From: Pseudomonas guariconensis
GTDB lineage: Bacteria; Pseudomonadota; Gammaproteobacteria; Pseudomonadales; Pseudomonadaceae
Length of the DNA: 64,000 nucleotides
Reading direction: 5' to 3'
NCBI RefSeq assembly: GCF_024127895.1
Contig: NZ_JAMYBK010000006.1
Location: 62,001 to 126,000 of the forward strand
Part shown: positions 44,823-53,821 of the stretch, one piece after another
How positions within the stretch are numbered: position 1 is the first letter of the stretch
Layout: each line of letters begins with the position of its first letter
Notes under the pieces: model-generated
The model's input: only the letters and a program-made list of their open reading frames with translations
Database searches by the model: none
Told to the model about the DNA's origin: nothing
Position numbers and translations under genes: made by a program

Positions 44823-45875
44823 ATGATCGCTCCGAAAGTCCTCGCCGGCGGCCTGGCCTTGGCGCTCAGCTTCACTACCTGGGCCGTCGAGCTCAAGCAT
44901 TGGCCGCAGGATGCCGCCAGGCAGCTCGACCAGATGATCGCGGCCAATGCCAACCAGGGCAACTACGCCGTCTTCGACATGGACAACACCAGCTATCGCT
45001 TCGACCTGGAAGAAGCCTTGCTGCCCTTCATGGAGAACAAAGGGCTGATCAGCCGCGACACGCTCGACCCCTCCCTGAAGCTGATCCCGTTCAAGGACAC
45101 TGCCGAGCACAAGGAAAGCCTGTTCAGCTATTACTACCGTTTGTGCGAGATCGATGACATGGTCTGCTACCCCTGGGTGGCCCAGGTGTTCTCCGGCTTC
45201 AGCCTCAAGGCGCTGAAGGCCCAGGTCGATGAACTGATGGCGTCCGGCAAGCCCGTCCCCGCCACCTATTACGACGGTGAGCAGGTCAAGCGCATGGAGG
45301 TGCCGCCGCCCAAGGTGTTCACTGGGCAGACCGAGCTGTTCAACAAGCTGATGGAGAATGGCATCGACGTCTATGTGATCTCCGCTGCGTCGGAGGAGCT
45401 GGTACGCATGGTCGCCTCCGACCCCAGGTACGGCTACAACGTGAAGCCCGAGAACGTCATCGGCGTCAGCCTGCTGCTCAAGGACCCCGCCACCGGTCAG
45501 TTGACCACCGCGCGCAAGCAGATCAGCGAAGGCCGCTACGATCCCAAGGCCAACCAGGACCTGGAGCTGACCCCTTACCTATGGACCCCGGCCACCTGGA
45601 TGGCTGGCAAGCAGGCGGCCATCCTCACCTACATCGACGAGTGGAAGAAGCCGGTGCTGGTGGGAGGCGATACGCCGACCAGCGATGGCTACATGCAGTT
45701 TCATGGTGTCGACGTGGGCAAGGGTGGCATCCACCTGTGGATAAACCGCAAGGCCAAGTACATGGCGCAGATGAACGGGATGATCGCCAAGCAGGCCGCG
45801 GCCCAGGCGAAGGAAGGAGTGCCGGTGACGGCGGACAAGAACTGGGTGATCGTGACGCCGGAGCAGATCCAGTAG
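44823..45875 (+). CDS. pchP: Phosphorylcholine phosphatase PchP (HAD family)
   Basis: A 350-residue exported HAD-superfamily phosphatase. Signal peptide about 1-20; catalytic motif I DMDNTS (about 54-59), motif II Ser in VISAASEE, motif III lysine in the LEL/ PLW region, and motif IV GDTPTSD. This set matches P. aeruginosa PchP, which splits phosphorylcholine into choline and phosphate in the periplasm. The start at 44823 follows CAGGAG. No choline catabolism genes are adjacent. Confidence 0.88.
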   Translation: MIAPKVLAGGLALALSFTTWAVELKHWPQDAARQLDQMIAANANQGNYAVFDMDNTSYRFDLEEALLPFMENKGLISRDTLDPSLKLIPFKDTAEHKESLFSYYYRLCEIDDMVCYPWVAQVFSGFSLKALKAQVDELMASGKPVPATYYDGEQVKRMEVPPPKVFTGQTELFNKLMENGIDVYVISAASEELVRMVASDPRYGYNVKPENVIGVSLLLKDPATGQLTTARKQISEGRYDPKANQDLELTPYLWTPATWMAGKQAAILTYIDEWKKPVLVGGDTPTSDGYMQFHGVDVGKGGIHLWINRKAKYMAQMNGMIAKQAAAQAKEGVPVTADKNWVIVTPEQIQ

Positions 45876-45980
45876 GGTTGTTTCAGATGAAAACTGAGCG
45901 ACAGCTACGACCGCTGGCAGAAGTGGATCCAATGGCTATGGTTGATAGCTACTGGCTACCATTTCTGCGTGAGGTCATCA
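45876..45980 (+). promoter_or_regulatory. Upstream region of the darT-darT-darG operon
   Basis: A 105-base gap after pchP that must contain the operon promoter if it is independent. GAGGT (45971-45975) lies five bases before the GTG start at 45981 and acts as ribosome binding site. No terminator for pchP is visible here, so read-through from pchP is possible. Composition falls towards the lower GC of the operon. Confidence 0.45.
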
Positions 45981-46559
45981 GTGGCTATTCGAGATCAGCA
46001 ATTCATTTATCACCTGACCAGTGTCCACAATGTGCCTTCAATCATGCAGCGAGGGCTGATCCCTAGAGCTCAGCTGAATGGAGATTTCGCGGATATCGCT
46101 GATCCTGAGATCATTGAAGGGCGGTGTAGTGAGGCTCTGGAACAGTTTGTGCCATTTCACTGGTTTGCCAGGAACCCCTTTGATGGCAGGGTGCATCAGG
46201 ACAGACCAGATGAGAGCTTTGTGCTGATTGCAGTGGAAAGATCTTTAGCGCGTCGGTGCAATTGGTGGGTGATTCCACGGCATCCACTGGCGGGTGGGGC
46301 TTTCGAGTTACTCGACTACGAGAGGGGGTTCGCGGCGATAGATTGGGATATGATGGATCGCCGAGATTACCGTGACCCACTTTGCAAACACGTCTGCATG
46401 GCGGAATGTCTATCTCCTGGGCCCGTGCCCGCAGCGCAGTTTGCAAAGATCTATACCCCATCGGCAGAGATCGAGCGAACCGTGCTTCAAGCGGCGCGGC
46501 AGTCGGGGTATAGCCGCCTGTGGGTTGACTCGAATCCGAATATGTTTCCACCTCGATGA
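45981..46559 (+). CDS. DarT-like (DUF4433) ADP-ribosyltransferase, first copy
   Basis: A 192-residue protein with a DarT-type ART fold. It shows the NAD-site opening FIYHLTSVHNVPSIMQRGL (8-26), an Arg48 in ADPEIIEGRCSEAL that matches the NAD-contacting arginine of DarT, the FVPFHWFARNPFDGRV strand-loop (56-71), and a catalytic Glu142 in MAECLSPGPVP. Known DarT proteins attach ADP-ribose to bases of single-stranded DNA; here that is inferred. The FARNPFDG loop looks closer to DarT2-like members than the second copy. The GTG at 45981 has a clear GAGGT site; a TTG at 45942 is in frame. Its stop overlaps the next ATG (ATGA). GC is visibly lower than the flanks. Confidence 0.8.
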   Translation: MAIRDQQFIYHLTSVHNVPSIMQRGLIPRAQLNGDFADIADPEIIEGRCSEALEQFVPFHWFARNPFDGRVHQDRPDESFVLIAVERSLARRCNWWVIPRHPLAGGAFELLDYERGFAAIDWDMMDRRDYRDPLCKHVCMAECLSPGPVPAAQFAKIYTPSAEIERTVLQAARQSGYSRLWVDSNPNMFPPR

Positions 46560-47197
46560 TCTATACCAGCCTCAACCCCTCCAAAGCGCTCATTTGGCGA
46601 ATTGTCCATCGCGACAATCTTCCTTGGCTTTTGGATAACGGTTTGCACTCGGTTTCTTCCGGGAGGCTTTCCAGCGCCTACGTCGGTATCGGTAATCCAG
46701 ATCTGATCAGCAAGCGGGCGCAGCGCTATGTGCCCATCGAGCCACGAGGTACATTGGCCGACTACGTACCGTTCTATTTCACCCCGTTTTCGGTGATGAT
46801 GAAGAACATCCATTCGGGCTGGAGCGTACAGCAGCGCCGGAACGAAGAGATCGTGATCTTGGTCTCAAGCCTGTACCATGCGCGATCTCTTGGCCTGCGC
46901 TTCGTCTTCACCGACGCCCATGCCTACCCGCATTGGGCAGGCTACTACAGCGAGCTGCAGCATCTGGACAAGATCGATTGGGGGATCCTGCAGCGCAGGG
47001 ACTTTAAGCGCGATCCTGACGATCCAAGAAAAATGGAGCGCTACCAGGCTGAGGCCTTGATCCACAGGCATGTTCCGACAGCTGGTCTTTTGGGTATTGT
47101 CTGCTACAACGAAGCTTTGAAACGTCGTGTTGACATGGAGGTTCAGCAGCGTCAGCTGAACCTTCCCGTGCATGCTCGACCCGGGTGGTACTTCTGA
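46556..47197 (+). CDS. darT: DarT DNA ADP-ribosyltransferase toxin, second copy
   Basis: A 213-residue DUF4433 protein with the full canonical DarT layout. N-terminal [17 protein letters not shown] (14-30), Arg54 in [12 protein letters not shown], the [14 protein letters not shown] segment (69-82) and catalytic Glu166 in [13 protein letters not shown]. Such enzymes transfer ADP-ribose from NAD to DNA bases and block replication; in DarTG systems this kills the infected cell or phage replication. The ATG overlaps the stop of the first copy by four bases, and its own stop overlaps the darG start by one. It shares only general motifs with the first copy, so they are not a recent duplication. Confidence 0.9.
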   Translation: MIYTSLNPSKALIWRIVHRDNLPWLLDNGLHSVSSGRLSSAYVGIGNPDLISKRAQRYVPIEPRGTLADYVPFYFTPFSVMMKNIHSGWSVQQRRNEEIVILVSSLYHARSLGLRFVFTDAHAYPHWAGYYSELQHLDKIDWGILQRRDFKRDPDDPRKMERYQAEALIHRHVPTAGLLGIVCYNEALKRRVDMEVQQRQLNLPVHARPGWYF

Positions 47198-48291
47198 TGA
47201 TCCGCTTTACACAAGGTAACCTGCTGGAGGCGAAGGCTGAAGCGCTGGTTAACACAGTCAACACCGTAGGGGTGATGGGAAAAGGCATTGCGTTGATGTT
47301 CAAGGAACGCTTTGCCGAGAACTATCGCCTGTACGCGGCTGCCTGCAAAGCGGACGAGGTGGTCACCGGGAAGATGTTCGTCACCGAGGTCCGAGAATTG
47401 GAAGGGCCGCGATGGATCGTGAACTTCCCAACCAAACGGCATTGGCGCTCTCCCTCACAGATCGCCTGGATCATCGAAGGCCTGCACGATCTGCGCAGAT
47501 TCGTTATCGAGAACAAGGTGATTTCCATCGCCATTCCTCCCTTGGGTGCAGGTAATGGAGGATTACCTTGGGCGTCCGTACGTGAGCAGATCGAAGCGAT
47601 CCTGGGGGATCTGGAGGCGGATGTCCTGGTTTTCGAACCCACGGGCAAGTATCAGAACGTCTCCAAGCGCAGCGGTGTAGAAAAGCTGACGCCGGCCCGG
47701 GCGCTGATTGCGGAGCTTGTGCGCCGCTACTGGGTTCTCGGTATGGAGTGCAGTTTGCTAGAGATCCAGAAGTTGGCCTGGTTCCTTGAGCGTTCGATAG
47801 AGCGGTTCACGCCTGAGGATAATCCTCTGGATCTGAAGTTTTCTGCCCATAAGTACGGTCCTTATGCCAACCGGCTTGAGCACCTGCTGGACAATCTGGA
47901 TGGGAGCTATCTCCATTGCGGCAAGCGCATCAGCGATGCGGGGCCGATGGACGTCATCTGGTTCGACGAAGGCCGAAAGGCTTTTGTCCAGGCGTACCTG
48001 AACAGTGAGGCCAAAGCATATCTGCCAGCCCTGGAGTTCACTACCAGCCTGATTGACGGTTTCGAATCGCCTTTCGGCATGGAGCTTCTCGCCACCGTGG
48101 ATTGGCTACTGCATCGAGATGGTATTGAGCCGGATGTGTCCTCGATTCGCCGAGGATTGAAAGCCTGGTCCGGGGGGGCAGGTGCTGCAGCCCGAAAAAG
48201 CAAACTGTTCGACGACGAATCCCTCAGCATCGCCTTGAATAAGCTGTCTGTATTCAGGACGAGTCCAATCCCTGTCAGTGCAGTAAATTAG
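47197..48291 (+). CDS. darG: DarG macrodomain antitoxin (DNA ADP-ribosylglycohydrolase)
   Basis: A 364-residue protein. The N-terminal macrodomain (1-~155) has [16 protein letters not shown] with Asn22, the lysine at 80 in NFPTKRHW that is catalytic in Thermus DarG, and the GAGNGGLPW phosphate loop (117-125). It removes ADP-ribose from DNA. The C-terminal half (about 165-364, [22 protein letters not shown] and [18 protein letters not shown]) is the DarG domain thought to bind and inhibit DarT directly. The start ATG at 47197 overlaps the toxin stop (TGATG), so the in-frame GTG at 47185 is unlikely. Confidence 0.93.
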   Translation: MIRFTQGNLLEAKAEALVNTVNTVGVMGKGIALMFKERFAENYRLYAAACKADEVVTGKMFVTEVRELEGPRWIVNFPTKRHWRSPSQIAWIIEGLHDLRRFVIENKVISIAIPPLGAGNGGLPWASVREQIEAILGDLEADVLVFEPTGKYQNVSKRSGVEKLTPARALIAELVRRYWVLGMECSLLEIQKLAWFLERSIERFTPEDNPLDLKFSAHKYGPYANRLEHLLDNLDGSYLHCGKRISDAGPMDVIWFDEGRKAFVQAYLNSEAKAYLPALEFTTSLIDGFESPFGMELLATVDWLLHRDGIEPDVSSIRRGLKAWSGGAGAAARKSKLFDDESLSIALNKLSVFRTSPIPVSAVN

Positions 48292-48306
48292 TCGTTCACT
48301 CTCAAG

Positions 48307-48341
48307 AATAAAAACCGGCGCACAGGGCGCCGGTTTTTATT
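48307..48341. terminator. Bidirectional intrinsic terminator, darG / ilvD
   Basis: A perfect 15-base stem with a 5-base loop, A-rich on the left and T-rich on the right (AAAAACCGGCGC and GCGCCGGTTTTT). It ends the toxin-antitoxin operon on the plus strand and ilvD on the minus strand, and marks the downstream boundary of the lower-GC segment. Confidence 0.93.
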
Positions 48342-48352
48342 TGCCGCGAGCC

Positions 48353-50194
48353 TTACAGCCCTTCGAGCATCGCCTTGTTGCGCACCGCGCCCTTGTCGGC
48401 GCTGGTGGCCAGCAGGGCGTAGGCCTTCAGGGCGGTGCTGACCTTGCGTGGGCGGGCTTCGGCCGGTTTCCAGCCTTTCTTGTCCTGCTCCACACGGCGA
48501 GCGGCCAGTTCCTCGTCGCTGACCAGCAGGTTGATCGAGCGGTTGGGGATGTCGATGAGGATCTTGTCGCCATCGCGCACCAGGCCGATGGCACCGCCTG
48601 CGGCGGCTTCCGGCGAGGCGTGGCCGATCGACAGGCCCGAGGTGCCGCCGGAGAAGCGGCCATCGGTGAGCAGGGCGCAAGCCTTGCCCAGGCCCTTGGA
48701 CTTCAGGTACGAGGTCGGGTAGAGCATCTCCTGCATGCCTGGGCCGCCTTTCGGGCCTTCGTAGCGGATGATGACCACGTCGCCGGCTTTCACTTCGTCG
48801 GCGAGGATGCCGCGCACGGCGCTGTCCTGGCTCTCGAAGATCTTCGCGCTGCCCTCGAACACCAGGATCGACTCGTCGACACCGGCGGTCTTCACCACGC
48901 AGCCATCCTGCGCGATGTTGCCGTACAGCACGGCCAGGCCACCCTCTTGCGAGTAGGCGTGCTCGACGCTACGGATGCAGCCTTCGGCGCGGTCCAGGTC
49001 CAGGCTCGGCCAGCGGGTCGACTGGCTGAAGGCGGTCTGGGTCGGGATACCGGCGGGGCCGGCCTTGAAGAAGGTGTGCACCGCCTCGTCATCGGTCTGG
49101 GTAATGTCCCACTTGGCGATGGCTTCCTCCATGCTGCGGCTGTGCACGGTCGGCAGGTCGGTGTGCAGCAGGCCGCCACGGGCCAGCGAACCGAGGATGC
49201 TGAAGATGCCGCCAGCGCGGTGGACGTCCTCCATGTGGTACTTCTGGATGTTCGGCGCCACCTTGCACAGCTGTGGCACTTTGCGCGACAGGCGATCGAT
49301 GTCGCGCAGGTCGAAGTCCACCTCGGCTTCCTGGGCCGCAGCCAGCAGGTGCAGGATGGTGTTGGTCGAACCACCCATGGCGATGTCGAGCATCATGGCG
49401 TTCTCGAACGCCTTGAAGTTGGCGATACTGCGCGGCAGGACCGAGGTGTCGTTCTCGCCGTAGTAGCGCTTGCACAGCTCGACGATGGTGCGCCCGGCGC
49501 TGAGGAACAGTTGTTCGCGGTCGGCGTGGGTGGCCAGGGTCGAACCGTTGCCTGGCAGGGCCAGGCCAAGGGCTTCGGTCAGGCAGTTCATCGAGTTGGC
49601 GGTGAACATGCCGGAGCACGAACCACAGGTCGGGCACGCGCTGCGCTCGTACTCGGCGACCTTCTCGTCGCTGGCGGACGAGTCGGCGGCGATGACCATG
49701 GCGTCGACCAGGTCCAGGCCGTGGTTGGCCAGCTTGGTCTTGCCGGCTTCCATCGGGCCGCCGGAGACGAAGATCACCGGAATGTTCAGGCGCAGGGCGG
49801 CCATCAGCATGCCGGGGGTGATCTTGTCGCAGTTGGAGATGCACACGATGGCGTCGGCGCAGTGGGCGTTGACCATGTATTCCACGGCGTCAGCGATGAT
49901 CTCGCGGCTCGGCAGCGAATAGAGCATGCCGTCGTGGCCCATGGCGATGCCGTCGTCGACCGCGATGGTGTTGAATTCCTTGGCCACGCCACCGGCGCGC
50001 TCGATCTCGCGGGCCACCAGTTGGCCCAGGTCCTTCAGGTGCACATGCCCTGGGACGAACTGGGTGAACGAGTTGGCGATGGCGATGATCGGTTTCTTGA
50101 AGTCTTCGTCCTTCATCCCGGTGGCGCGCCAGAGGGCACGGGCACCGGCCATGTTGCGGCCCTGGGTGGAAGTCTTGGAACGGTAAGCAGGCAT
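48353..50194 (-). CDS. ilvD: Dihydroxy-acid dehydratase IlvD
   Basis: A 613-residue Fe-S enzyme that dehydrates dihydroxy-acids in valine and isoleucine synthesis. Cluster-binding cysteines occur in [12 protein letters not shown] (about 122) and [16 protein letters not shown] (about 195); the C-terminal [24 protein letters not shown] segment is typical. The pattern of three cysteines and the length fit the longer E. coli-type IlvD. The upstream 150 bases contain no recognised attenuator. Confidence 0.97.
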   Translation of the reverse strand: MPAYRSKTSTQGRNMAGARALWRATGMKDEDFKKPIIAIANSFTQFVPGHVHLKDLGQLVAREIERAGGVAKEFNTIAVDDGIAMGHDGMLYSLPSREIIADAVEYMVNAHCADAIVCISNCDKITPGMLMAALRLNIPVIFVSGGPMEAGKTKLANHGLDLVDAMVIAADSSASDEKVAEYERSACPTCGSCSGMFTANSMNCLTEALGLALPGNGSTLATHADREQLFLSAGRTIVELCKRYYGENDTSVLPRSIANFKAFENAMMLDIAMGGSTNTILHLLAAAQEAEVDFDLRDIDRLSRKVPQLCKVAPNIQKYHMEDVHRAGGIFSILGSLARGGLLHTDLPTVHSRSMEEAIAKWDITQTDDEAVHTFFKAGPAGIPTQTAFSQSTRWPSLDLDRAEGCIRSVEHAYSQEGGLAVLYGNIAQDGCVVKTAGVDESILVFEGSAKIFESQDSAVRGILADEVKAGDVVIIRYEGPKGGPGMQEMLYPTSYLKSKGLGKACALLTDGRFSGGTSGLSIGHASPEAAAGGAIGLVRDGDKILIDIPNRSINLLVSDEELAARRVEQDKKGWKPAEARPRKVSTALKAYALLATSADKGAVRNKAMLEGL

Positions 50195-50703
50195 GAAGCA
50201 CTCCTGGCGGCTGAATCAGGTCACAAAAAGGGGAGTGAGCTTCTCTTGTCCTTTGCGCCGAGGCCGGTTGCCACTGGCACGGATGAGGTCGAAGACAGCG
50301 CGGGATCGCCGCGTGCTCGACCAGAGCTCATAAACCCGCCGGGGATGTCTGGCGATGAATAGGCCGATTCTACACCGCTGGCGCGGCGAGGGAATGGCGA
50401 TGTGGATGGCCGGCGGCCATCTGGGACGGGGTTCGGCGATGATTTCATCTGACAGACGCTCTGTAGGAGGCTTCCCAAATGTAGCCAGAAGGCCTTTTCG
50501 CCACTGACGCGCCGGTGCGCCTGGCCTATCATCCCCGCGCCGCATGTGCGGCTTCACGAGACACGACCTCAATGGACCTTCCCAGTTTCAGTTCGTCACG
50601 AACCTGCAACCTGGCACTGAGTGCGCCGTCGCCAGGGCTACCGAAGGCTTGAGCCGGCAAGGCTGAGGTCTGCGGGCGCCTGGGTCGGCGCCTGGAGAAC
50701 CTT
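50195..50703. promoter_or_regulatory. ilvD upstream region and long mgtE leader
   Basis: A 509-base gap between divergent ilvD and mgtE. 50195-50380 belongs to the ilvD side. The mgtE side, 50532-50703, has several possible stems: GCCGCATGTGCGGC (about 50540), GTTCG-TCA-CGAAC (about 50593) and GCGCCTGGGTCGGCGC near the start codon. Mg transporter genes often have regulatory leaders, but this one does not match the M-box or the Mn riboswitch as I remember them. It is only a candidate. Confidence 0.35.
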
Positions 50704-51759
50704 ATGCACTGCACATCCGATACCCTCGCTTCGCCATTCGACCCGCGCCAGGCCGCCCAGGCCCGTCGCGATGGCCTCCTGCAACAGGGCCGCTATCTCG
50801 AGGGCACCGCCGGCGCCCTGATGACCGGCGAATACTCGAGTCTCGACCGCGGCCTGAGCGCCAGCCAGGCCATCGACATGCTGCGCCGAGAGGCCGCCGA
50901 TGCCGAGACCATCTACCAGGCCTACGTCCTCGACGGGCAACGCAACCTGCTGGGTACCCTGTCCCTGCGCGAGCTGATCCTGGCCGCACCTGACCAGCCG
51001 ATCGAGCGGATCATGGTGCGCGATGTCATTTGCGTCGGCACGTCCACTGGCCAGGAAGAGGTGGCCCGCCTGGTCCGCGAACACGACCTGCTGGCCGTGC
51101 CGGTGCTCGACGAGGCTGGCCGGCTGGTGGGCATCGTCACCTGCGACGATGCCATCGACGTGGTGGTCGAGGAGGCCACCGAGGATTTCCACAAGGGCGC
51201 GCTGATCACCAACCACGTCGGCAACCTCAAGGAGGCCACCATTGGCCTGCTGTACCGCAAGCGTGTGCTGTGGCTGGTGCTGCTGGTGTTCGGCAACCTG
51301 TTCTCCGGGGCGGGCATCGCCGCGTTCGAGGAGACCATCGCCGCGCATATCGCCCTGGTGTTCTTCCTGCCCCTGCTGGTGGACAGTGGCGGCAATGCCG
51401 GCGCCCAGTCGGCGACGCTGATGGTCCGTGGCCTGGCCACGGGCGAGGTGGTGTTACGCGACTGGCTGCGCATGCTGACCCGCGAATGCGCGGTGGCGCT
51501 GGCCCTGGGCGGCACCATGGCGATCGCCGTGGCGTCGCTGGGCATGCTGCGGGGCGGGCCGGAGATCGCCGTGATCGTCGCCAGCAGCATGTTGGTGATC
51601 GTGCTCATCGGCAGCCTGATCGGCATGAGCCTGCCGTTCATGCTCAGCCGCCTGAAGCTCGATCCGGCCACTGCTAGTGGGCCGCTGGTGACCTCGATCG
51701 CCGATGCGGCGGGGGTACTGGTGTACTTCGGGATCGCTTCGCAGGTGCTGGGTCTGTGA
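50704..51759 (+). CDS. mgtE: MgtE-family Mg2+ transporter lacking the N domain
   Basis: A 351-residue member of the MgtE/SLC41 family. It has a CBS domain pair (about 40-165; EYSSLDRGLSASQAIDML and EVARLVREHDLLAVPVLDEAGRLVGIVT) and the five-helix transport domain (about 190-350; RVLWLVLLVFGNLFSGA, LLVDSGGNAGAQSATLMVRGLA). Typical MgtE has ~450 residues; the ~100-residue Mg-sensing N domain is absent, leaving only a ~35-residue lead. It should still conduct Mg2+ but with altered gating. A GGAG site precedes the ATG. Confidence 0.88.
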   Translation: MHCTSDTLASPFDPRQAAQARRDGLLQQGRYLEGTAGALMTGEYSSLDRGLSASQAIDMLRREAADAETIYQAYVLDGQRNLLGTLSLRELILAAPDQPIERIMVRDVICVGTSTGQEEVARLVREHDLLAVPVLDEAGRLVGIVTCDDAIDVVVEEATEDFHKGALITNHVGNLKEATIGLLYRKRVLWLVLLVFGNLFSGAGIAAFEETIAAHIALVFFLPLLVDSGGNAGAQSATLMVRGLATGEVVLRDWLRMLTRECAVALALGGTMAIAVASLGMLRGGPEIAVIVASSMLVIVLIGSLIGMSLPFMLSRLKLDPATASGPLVTSIADAAGVLVYFGIASQVLGL

Positions 51760-51763
51760 TGCG

Positions 51764-51790
51764 ACCTGGGGCCGCGAGGCGGCCCCAGGT
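51764..51790. terminator. Shared terminator hairpin of mgtE and rlmI
   Basis: A perfect 12-base stem (ACCTGGGGCCGC/GCGGCCCCAGGT) with a 3-base loop lies between two convergent stop codons. Confidence 0.8.
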
Positions 51791-51795
51791 GACGG

Positions 51796-52992
51796 TCAGC
51801 TGTTGGGCAGCAGTCGGCAGGTGATGCTCTTGATGTAGCGGGTTTCGGCGATCGCCGGGTGCACCGGGTGGTCCGGCCCCTGGCCGCCGCGCTCAAGCAG
51901 TTGCAGGTTGCGGTCCAGGTGACGGGCGCTGGTCAGCAGGATGCTGTGCAGGTCGTCTTCCGGCAGGTGCATCGAGCACGAGGCACTGACCAGGATGCCG
52001 TCCTTGGTGAGCATGCGCATGGCCTGCTCGTTCAGGCGACGGTAGGCTGCCTCGCCGTTCTTCAGGTCTTTCTTGCGTTTGATGAAGGCGGGCGGGTCGG
52101 CGATGATCACATCGAAACGTTCCTCGGCGGCCTTCAGTTCGCGCAGGGCCTCGAACACGTCACCTTCGATGCAGGTCAGCTTTTCGCCGATGCCATTGAG
52201 CGTGGCATTGCGCTCCACGCCGTCGAGTGCGAAAGCGGAGGCATCGACGCAGAACACTTCGCTGGCACCGAACGCGCCGGCCTGTACGCCCCAGCCACCG
52301 ATGTAGCTGAACAGGTCCAGTACACGCTTGCCCTTGACGTAGGGCGCCAGGCGCGCGCGGTTCATGCGGTGGTCGTAGAACCAGCCGGTCTTCTGGCCGT
52401 CGCGCACCGGGGCTTCGAACTTCACGCCGTTCTCTTCCAGCGGCACCCAGTCGGGCACTTCGCCGTAGACGGTTTCGACGTAACGCCCCAGGCCTTCGGC
52501 ATCGCGGGCGGCGGAGTCGTTCTTGAACAGGATGCCGCTGGGCTTGAGCACCTGGACCAGGGCGGCGATCACCTCGTCCTTGTGCTGCTCCATGGTGGCC
52601 GAGGCCAGTTGTACCACGAGGATGTCGAAGAAGCGGTCGACCACCAGGCCTGGCAGCAGGTCCGAGTCGCCGTAGACCAGGCGGTAGCAAGGCTTGTCGA
52701 ACAGGCGCTCGCGCAAGGACAGGGCGACGTTCAGGCGGTGCACCAGCAGCGACTTGTCCAGCGGCAGCTTGGCATCGCGCGACAGCAGGCGGGCGCAGAT
52801 CAGGTTGTTGGGGCTCACCGCCACCACGCCCAGGGGTTTGCCGTTGGCGGCCTCGAGGATCGCCTGCTGGCCGGCACGCAGGCCTTGCAGCGGGGTCGCG
52901 GCGACGTCGACTTCATTGCTGTAGACCCACAGGTGGCCGGCGCGCAGGCGGCGGTCGGCATTGGCTTTGAGGCGAAGGCTGGGCAGGGACAT
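51796..52992 (-). CDS. rlmI: 23S rRNA (cytosine-1962) methyltransferase RlmI
   Basis: A 398-residue SAM-dependent methyltransferase. N-terminal PUA domain (about 1-75), a linker with YGDSDLLPGLVVDRF, then the Rossmann domain with motif I DLFSYIGGWGVQAGAFGA (about 220-240), the acceptor-handling DPPAFIKRKKD (about 300) and the catalytic Cys in ASCSMHL. This matches E. coli RlmI (YccW), which forms m5C1962. A related type, RlmK/L, is excluded by the PUA domain and length. Confidence 0.92.
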   Translation of the reverse strand: MSLPSLRLKANADRRLRAGHLWVYSNEVDVAATPLQGLRAGQQAILEAANGKPLGVVAVSPNNLICARLLSRDAKLPLDKSLLVHRLNVALSLRERLFDKPCYRLVYGDSDLLPGLVVDRFFDILVVQLASATMEQHKDEVIAALVQVLKPSGILFKNDSAARDAEGLGRYVETVYGEVPDWVPLEENGVKFEAPVRDGQKTGWFYDHRMNRARLAPYVKGKRVLDLFSYIGGWGVQAGAFGASEVFCVDASAFALDGVERNATLNGIGEKLTCIEGDVFEALRELKAAEERFDVIIADPPAFIKRKKDLKNGEAAYRRLNEQAMRMLTKDGILVSASCSMHLPEDDLHSILLTSARHLDRNLQLLERGGQGPDHPVHPAIAETRYIKSITCRLLPNS

Positions 52993-53100
52993 GACGTCGC
53001 TCCGGGAAAAAGAGCGGGATTATAGCGCGTTGGACATAGGGCCGGGGCGGTTGACGATAAAGCGTGGATCGGGTTCCGGGGGGCTGGTCCGGCCTGTTTA

Positions 53101-53126
53101 CGGCGGTTCGGCGCCCCGAACCGCCG
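53101..53126. terminator. Hairpin downstream of the PfpI-family gene
   Basis: An 11-base stem (CGGCGGTTCGG/CCGAACCGCCG) with a 4-base loop, 18 bases past the stop of the minus-strand PfpI gene. Confidence 0.6.
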
Positions 53127-53143
53127 CGAATGGGCTGCCGGTT

Positions 53144-53683
53144 TCACCTCGCCAGCGCCCTGACCAACTGTTCGTTGAAGGCCGGGATGTCGTCCGGCTT
53201 GCGGCTGGTGATCAGGTTACCGTCCACCACCACTTCCTCGTCGACCCAGTTGCCGCCCGCGTTGCGGATATCGTCCTGCAGGGTCTTGTAGCTGGTCATC
53301 CGGCGTCCCTGGGCCAGTCCGCTGGACACCAGCAGCCAGGCGCCGTGGCAGATGACCGCCAGGGGCTTGCTGGCCGAGTCATGGCTCTTGACCAGTTTTT
53401 GCGCGGCCGGAATCACTCGAATGGTGTCGGAATTTTGCACGCCGCCAGGTAGCACCAGGGCGTCGTACAGGTCGAGGCTGGCACTTTCGAAGGTGGCGTC
53501 GACCGGGAACGTGTCTGCCGGTTTGTCATGGTTCCAGCCACGCACGGTGCCTTCCTTGTCGCTCAGGATATCCACCACCGCACCGTGCCGCTCCAGGGTT
53601 TCGCGGGGGCCGGTGAGCTCCACCTGCTCGAAACCGTCGGTGACCAGGAAGGCCACGCGCTTGCCGTTCAGTTCTGCGCTCAT
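53144..53683 (-). CDS. DJ-1/PfpI-family protein (YhbO-like)
   Basis: A 179-residue cytoplasmic protein of the DJ-1/PfpI superfamily. Conserved Glu in TDGFEQVELTGPRETLE (about 17-33) and the nucleophile Cys in AVICHGAWLLVSSG (about 105). Homologues have been described as proteases, glyoxalases or protein deglycases; the last is disputed, so only a stress-protective role is suggested. The start at 53683 follows GAGC and gives the normal N-terminus. Confidence 0.88.
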   Translation of the reverse strand: MSAELNGKRVAFLVTDGFEQVELTGPRETLERHGAVVDILSDKEGTVRGWNHDKPADTFPVDATFESASLDLYDALVLPGGVQNSDTIRVIPAAQKLVKSHDSASKPLAVICHGAWLLVSSGLAQGRRMTSYKTLQDDIRNAGGNWVDEEVVVDGNLITSRKPDDIPAFNEQLVRALAR

Positions 53684-53821
53684 GGGGTTGTGCTCCTTTT
53701 CTGGATGGGCCTGAGAAGGAGGCTGGCGGGGCTGTGGCAAAGTTCCTGGAAAAGGTGCCAGTGGTTGGTACGCCGATGGGATCCAGGGTTAGAATTCGCC
53801 GTCCTTTCCGAGTGTGTGTCC

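Noticed and set aside
45942..45980. Upstream TTG start for the first DarT-like gene
   Set aside because: There is no ribosome binding site before it, while the GTG at 45981 has GAGGT at good spacing and yields the family N-terminus.
50532..50703. M-box or yybP-ykoY riboswitch upstream of mgtE
   Set aside because: The conserved sequence blocks of either class, as I recall them, are not present. It is kept only as an unassigned leader.
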